This document shows, one piece after another, positions 62,122 to 64,000 of a stretch of DNA of 64,000 nt. Source of the DNA: Mycolicibacterium sp. CR10 (GTDB taxonomy: Bacteria; Actinomycetota; Actinomycetes; Mycobacteriales; Mycobacteriaceae); the NCBI RefSeq assembly GCF_005222675.1, contig NZ_STGE01000019.1, positions 186,001 to 250,000 of the forward strand. The letters run 5' to 3'. The translations under genes and the position numbers were made by a program. Positions within the stretch are counted from its first letter, which is position 1, and each line of letters starts with the position of its first letter. The notes beneath the pieces are model-generated. The model was not told where the DNA came from. It ran no database searches and was given only the letters and a program-made list of their open reading frames with translations.

Positions 62122-63630
62122 TCACCGGTCGGTCACCTTATCGCCGGCGACCTCTCTATTCCGGACGGTCTCGTCCTTGCCGGCCAGCCGGTCGTCCCAC
62201 ACCTGCAACACCTCCGGGGCCGTGCGCGTAGTCAGCAGGCTGGCGACCACGTAGGCCACCAGGCTTGAGCCCAGGCCGTAGTAGATCGGCTCGTTGGCGA
62301 GCACGTCGCCGACGATGACCATGGTCCCCAGGGTGACGACGGTGCCGACCCCCATCGACCACAGCGCGCCGGTGCCGGTCGCCCGCTTCCAGACGAACCC
62401 GCCGAGGATCGCCACCAGCAGTCCGCCGACCAGGATGTCGTAGGCGATGGTGAGCGCCGCGACGACATCGTTGAGCAGTGCGGCGATCACGATCACCACG
62501 ATGCCGAGGCCCACGACGTAGAGCCGGTCGGAGTGCAGATCCGCCGCATTCGTGCGGCGCTCGCCGTCGGTCTCCGCGGACTTCCCGCGACCTATGATTC
62601 TGAGCAGCAACGGTTTCACGTCGGTGCTGGCGACCGTGGCGGTGGCGATCAGTGCGCCCGACGCCGTCGACATCATCGCGGCGACGGCGGCGGCCAGCAC
62701 GAGGCCGCTGATGCCCACCGGCAGGATCGTCTCGGCGATCTGCGCGTAGACGTCGTCGCTGGCCTCGACGTCGGGCAGGAACGTCGACGCCGCCATCCCG
62801 ATCAGAGCGCCGGCAACCCCGTACAGCACGCAGTACAGCGCCGCGGTGGTGCCACCCCACTTGGCAACCCCCGGCGACCGGGCGGTGAACACCCGCTGCC
62901 AAATATCCTGTCCGATAAGCATTCCGAAGCTGTAGACCACGAAGAACGTGATGATCGTGGGCATTCCGATGGCGCCGAGGTCGAACGCCGTGTCACCGGC
63001 GCGCTCCCGGATACCGTCGAGGCCACCCGCCTTGTTCCAGGTGAATGGCAGCAGCAGGAAGAAGATGCCGATGGTTTTGAGGATGAACTGCACCATGTCG
63101 GTCAGCGTGATCGACCACATCCCGCCGATGGACGAGTACAGCATGACGATCGCGCCGCCGATGATCACCGACACCGTGCGGTCGGTCCCGAACAGCACGT
63201 TGAAGACAGTGGCGTAGGCGATCGTGGAGGTCACCGACAGCATCAATGTGTAAGCGGCCATGACGATCCCGGATGCCGACGTAGCGTCGACGCCGTACCG
63301 GAGCCGCAGCATCTGCGCGACGGTGTACACCTTCAGCCGCTGGATCCGTCCCGCGAAGAGCAGGCTCAGCGCCAGCAGGCCCACCGCGATCGCGACCACC
63401 AGCCACATGCCGGAGATACCCCACTTGTAGCCGAGGCCGACGCCGCCGACGGTCGACGCGCCGCCCAGTACGACGGCGGCCATCGTCCCGGTGTAGAGCG
63501 CGGGCCCGAGTCTGCGTCCGGCGACCAGGAAGTCCGCCGAGTCCTTGGTTCGGGACTTGCCCCAGAACCCGAACGCGAGCATGGCGACGAGATAGATGAC
63601 GATGATCGCAATATCGAGCGGCTTACCCAT
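62122..63630 (-). CDS. Sodium:solute symporter (SSS family)
   Basis: 502 residues with about 13 TM helices and the SSS core GRRLGPALYTGTMAAVVLGGASTVGGVGLGYKWGISG (sodium site region) and GMLIGQDIWQRVFTARS. ATG 63630 has AAGGAG upstream. It overlaps the thiamine-diphosphate enzyme stop by 8 bases, so both are translated together. The transported solute is probably a carboxylate or amino-acid-like substrate of that enzyme; this is inference. Confidence 0.88.
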   Translation of the reverse strand: MGKPLDIAIIVIYLVAMLAFGFWGKSRTKDSADFLVAGRRLGPALYTGTMAAVVLGGASTVGGVGLGYKWGISGMWLVVAIAVGLLALSLLFAGRIQRLKVYTVAQMLRLRYGVDATSASGIVMAAYTLMLSVTSTIAYATVFNVLFGTDRTVSVIIGGAIVMLYSSIGGMWSITLTDMVQFILKTIGIFFLLLPFTWNKAGGLDGIRERAGDTAFDLGAIGMPTIITFFVVYSFGMLIGQDIWQRVFTARSPGVAKWGGTTAALYCVLYGVAGALIGMAASTFLPDVEASDDVYAQIAETILPVGISGLVLAAAVAAMMSTASGALIATATVASTDVKPLLLRIIGRGKSAETDGERRTNAADLHSDRLYVVGLGIVVIVIAALLNDVVAALTIAYDILVGGLLVAILGGFVWKRATGTGALWSMGVGTVVTLGTMVIVGDVLANEPIYYGLGSSLVAYVVASLLTTRTAPEVLQVWDDRLAGKDETVRNREVAGDKVTDR

Positions 63631-64000
63631 GGTCGGCTCCTTGGACGTGGGTGGGTGCAAACATGTGGAGCAGTGCGGGGAGGACGACAACTGCGGGGCC
63701 GCAGGTCGTGAACGTGCCCGCGACTACCTCGCCGACGGTGTCGAGTGTGGCCAGGTGGGCCGGGACCCCGAAACTGCTTGCCAGCGCGACGAAGTCAGGA
63801 CGGGCCAGCTCCGTGGCGGTGGCCTGGCCGAAGGCGTCGGTCATGTACTCGCGCAGGATGCCGTAGCCGCCGTCGTCGACGATCAGCCAGGTGACGTTAG
63901 CGTTGTGCTGGCGGGCGGTCGCGAGTTCGGCGATGGAGTACATGGCGCCGCCGTCACCGGAGACCGCGAACGTCCGCTCGCCGGAACCGATGGCGGCGGC
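63623..64000 (-). CDS. Thiamine-diphosphate-dependent enzyme, C-terminal part (5' end outside window)
   Basis: The frame is open to the last base, so about 125 C-terminal residues are visible. TPP-Mg site: SGDGGAMYSIAELATARQHNANVTWLIVDDGGYG, the family GDG...N motif with D-D-G at the end. It continues as LREYMTDAFGQ, the acetolactate-synthase/benzoylformate-decarboxylase type. Reaction type cannot be settled from this part. Confidence 0.82.
   Translation of the reverse strand, partial: AAAIGSGERTFAVSGDGGAMYSIAELATARQHNANVTWLIVDDGGYGILREYMTDAFGQATATELARPDFVALASSFGVPAHLATLDTVGEVVAGTFTTCGPAVVVLPALLHMFAPTHVQGADHG

Overview
The window looks like a chromosomal segment of a fast-growing mycobacterium (Mycolicibacterium type). 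It is GC-rich and carries hallmark mycobacterial genes: mmpL3, mmpL11 with haemophore-like proteins, zmp1, GTP-type pckA, a moxR3 cluster, an L,D-transpeptidase, a PGRS-type glycine-rich protein and a second type II topoisomerase resembling M. smegmatis TopoNM. Gene names quoted as Rv numbers come from memory of the M. tuberculosis map. No search was run.

Positions 1-2094 hold the 3' end of a TPR-rich regulator or ATPase and a decayed IS30-family element. Positions 2095-27134 follow the M. tuberculosis Rv0211-Rv0198 order: pckA, two dynamin-like GTPase-type proteins, trmB, a NYN-domain protein, mmpL3, an AI-2E transporter, a UPF0104 protein, haemophore-like genes, mmpL11, two small membrane proteins (one frameshifted) and zmp1. 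Species-specific genes are interleaved: an aldehyde dehydrogenase, an M23 lipoprotein, and a PrrA/PrrB-like two-component pair placed directly behind a haemophore-like gene. Together these suggest cell-envelope lipid export, haem handling and gluconeogenesis.

Positions 27177-31234 are a tightly overlapping five-gene moxR3 operon (Rv3162c-Rv3166c type), placed between zmp1 and the Rv0192-like L,D-transpeptidase. Then come an MTH1187-family protein, a copper-responsive ricR/DUF305 operon with a visible operator, ilvD and a TipA-like MerR regulator. Positions 36452-42357 are more accessory: a stand-alone PGRS protein, a secreted serine protease, an SxxK lipoprotein, and a divergent TetR/SDR pair with duplicated operators.

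Positions 42590-46771 encode the TopoN/TopoM-like pair. A cassette of about 10.5 kb (46837-57222) follows: TetR, an exported Tat/lipoprotein agmatine-deiminase-family enzyme, and a divergent, tightly packed operon of a cytosolic agmatine deiminase, a five-gene peptide-type ABC importer and an amidase. A degenerate second copy of the topoM 3' end lies on its far side, against a uvrA-like gene. This points to insertion between two formerly convergent neighbours. Both deiminase genes share a near-identical AT-rich motif upstream, so the cassette looks like one TetR-controlled guanidino-compound or arginine-peptide scavenging system. It is the best candidate for an undescribed system here.

The right end holds the uvrA-like gene, an Rv2525c-like Tat protein, a coiled-coil wall protein, a sodium:solute symporter and the 3' end of a thiamine-diphosphate enzyme. 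I saw no tRNA, rRNA, CRISPR array, integrase or prophage genes.
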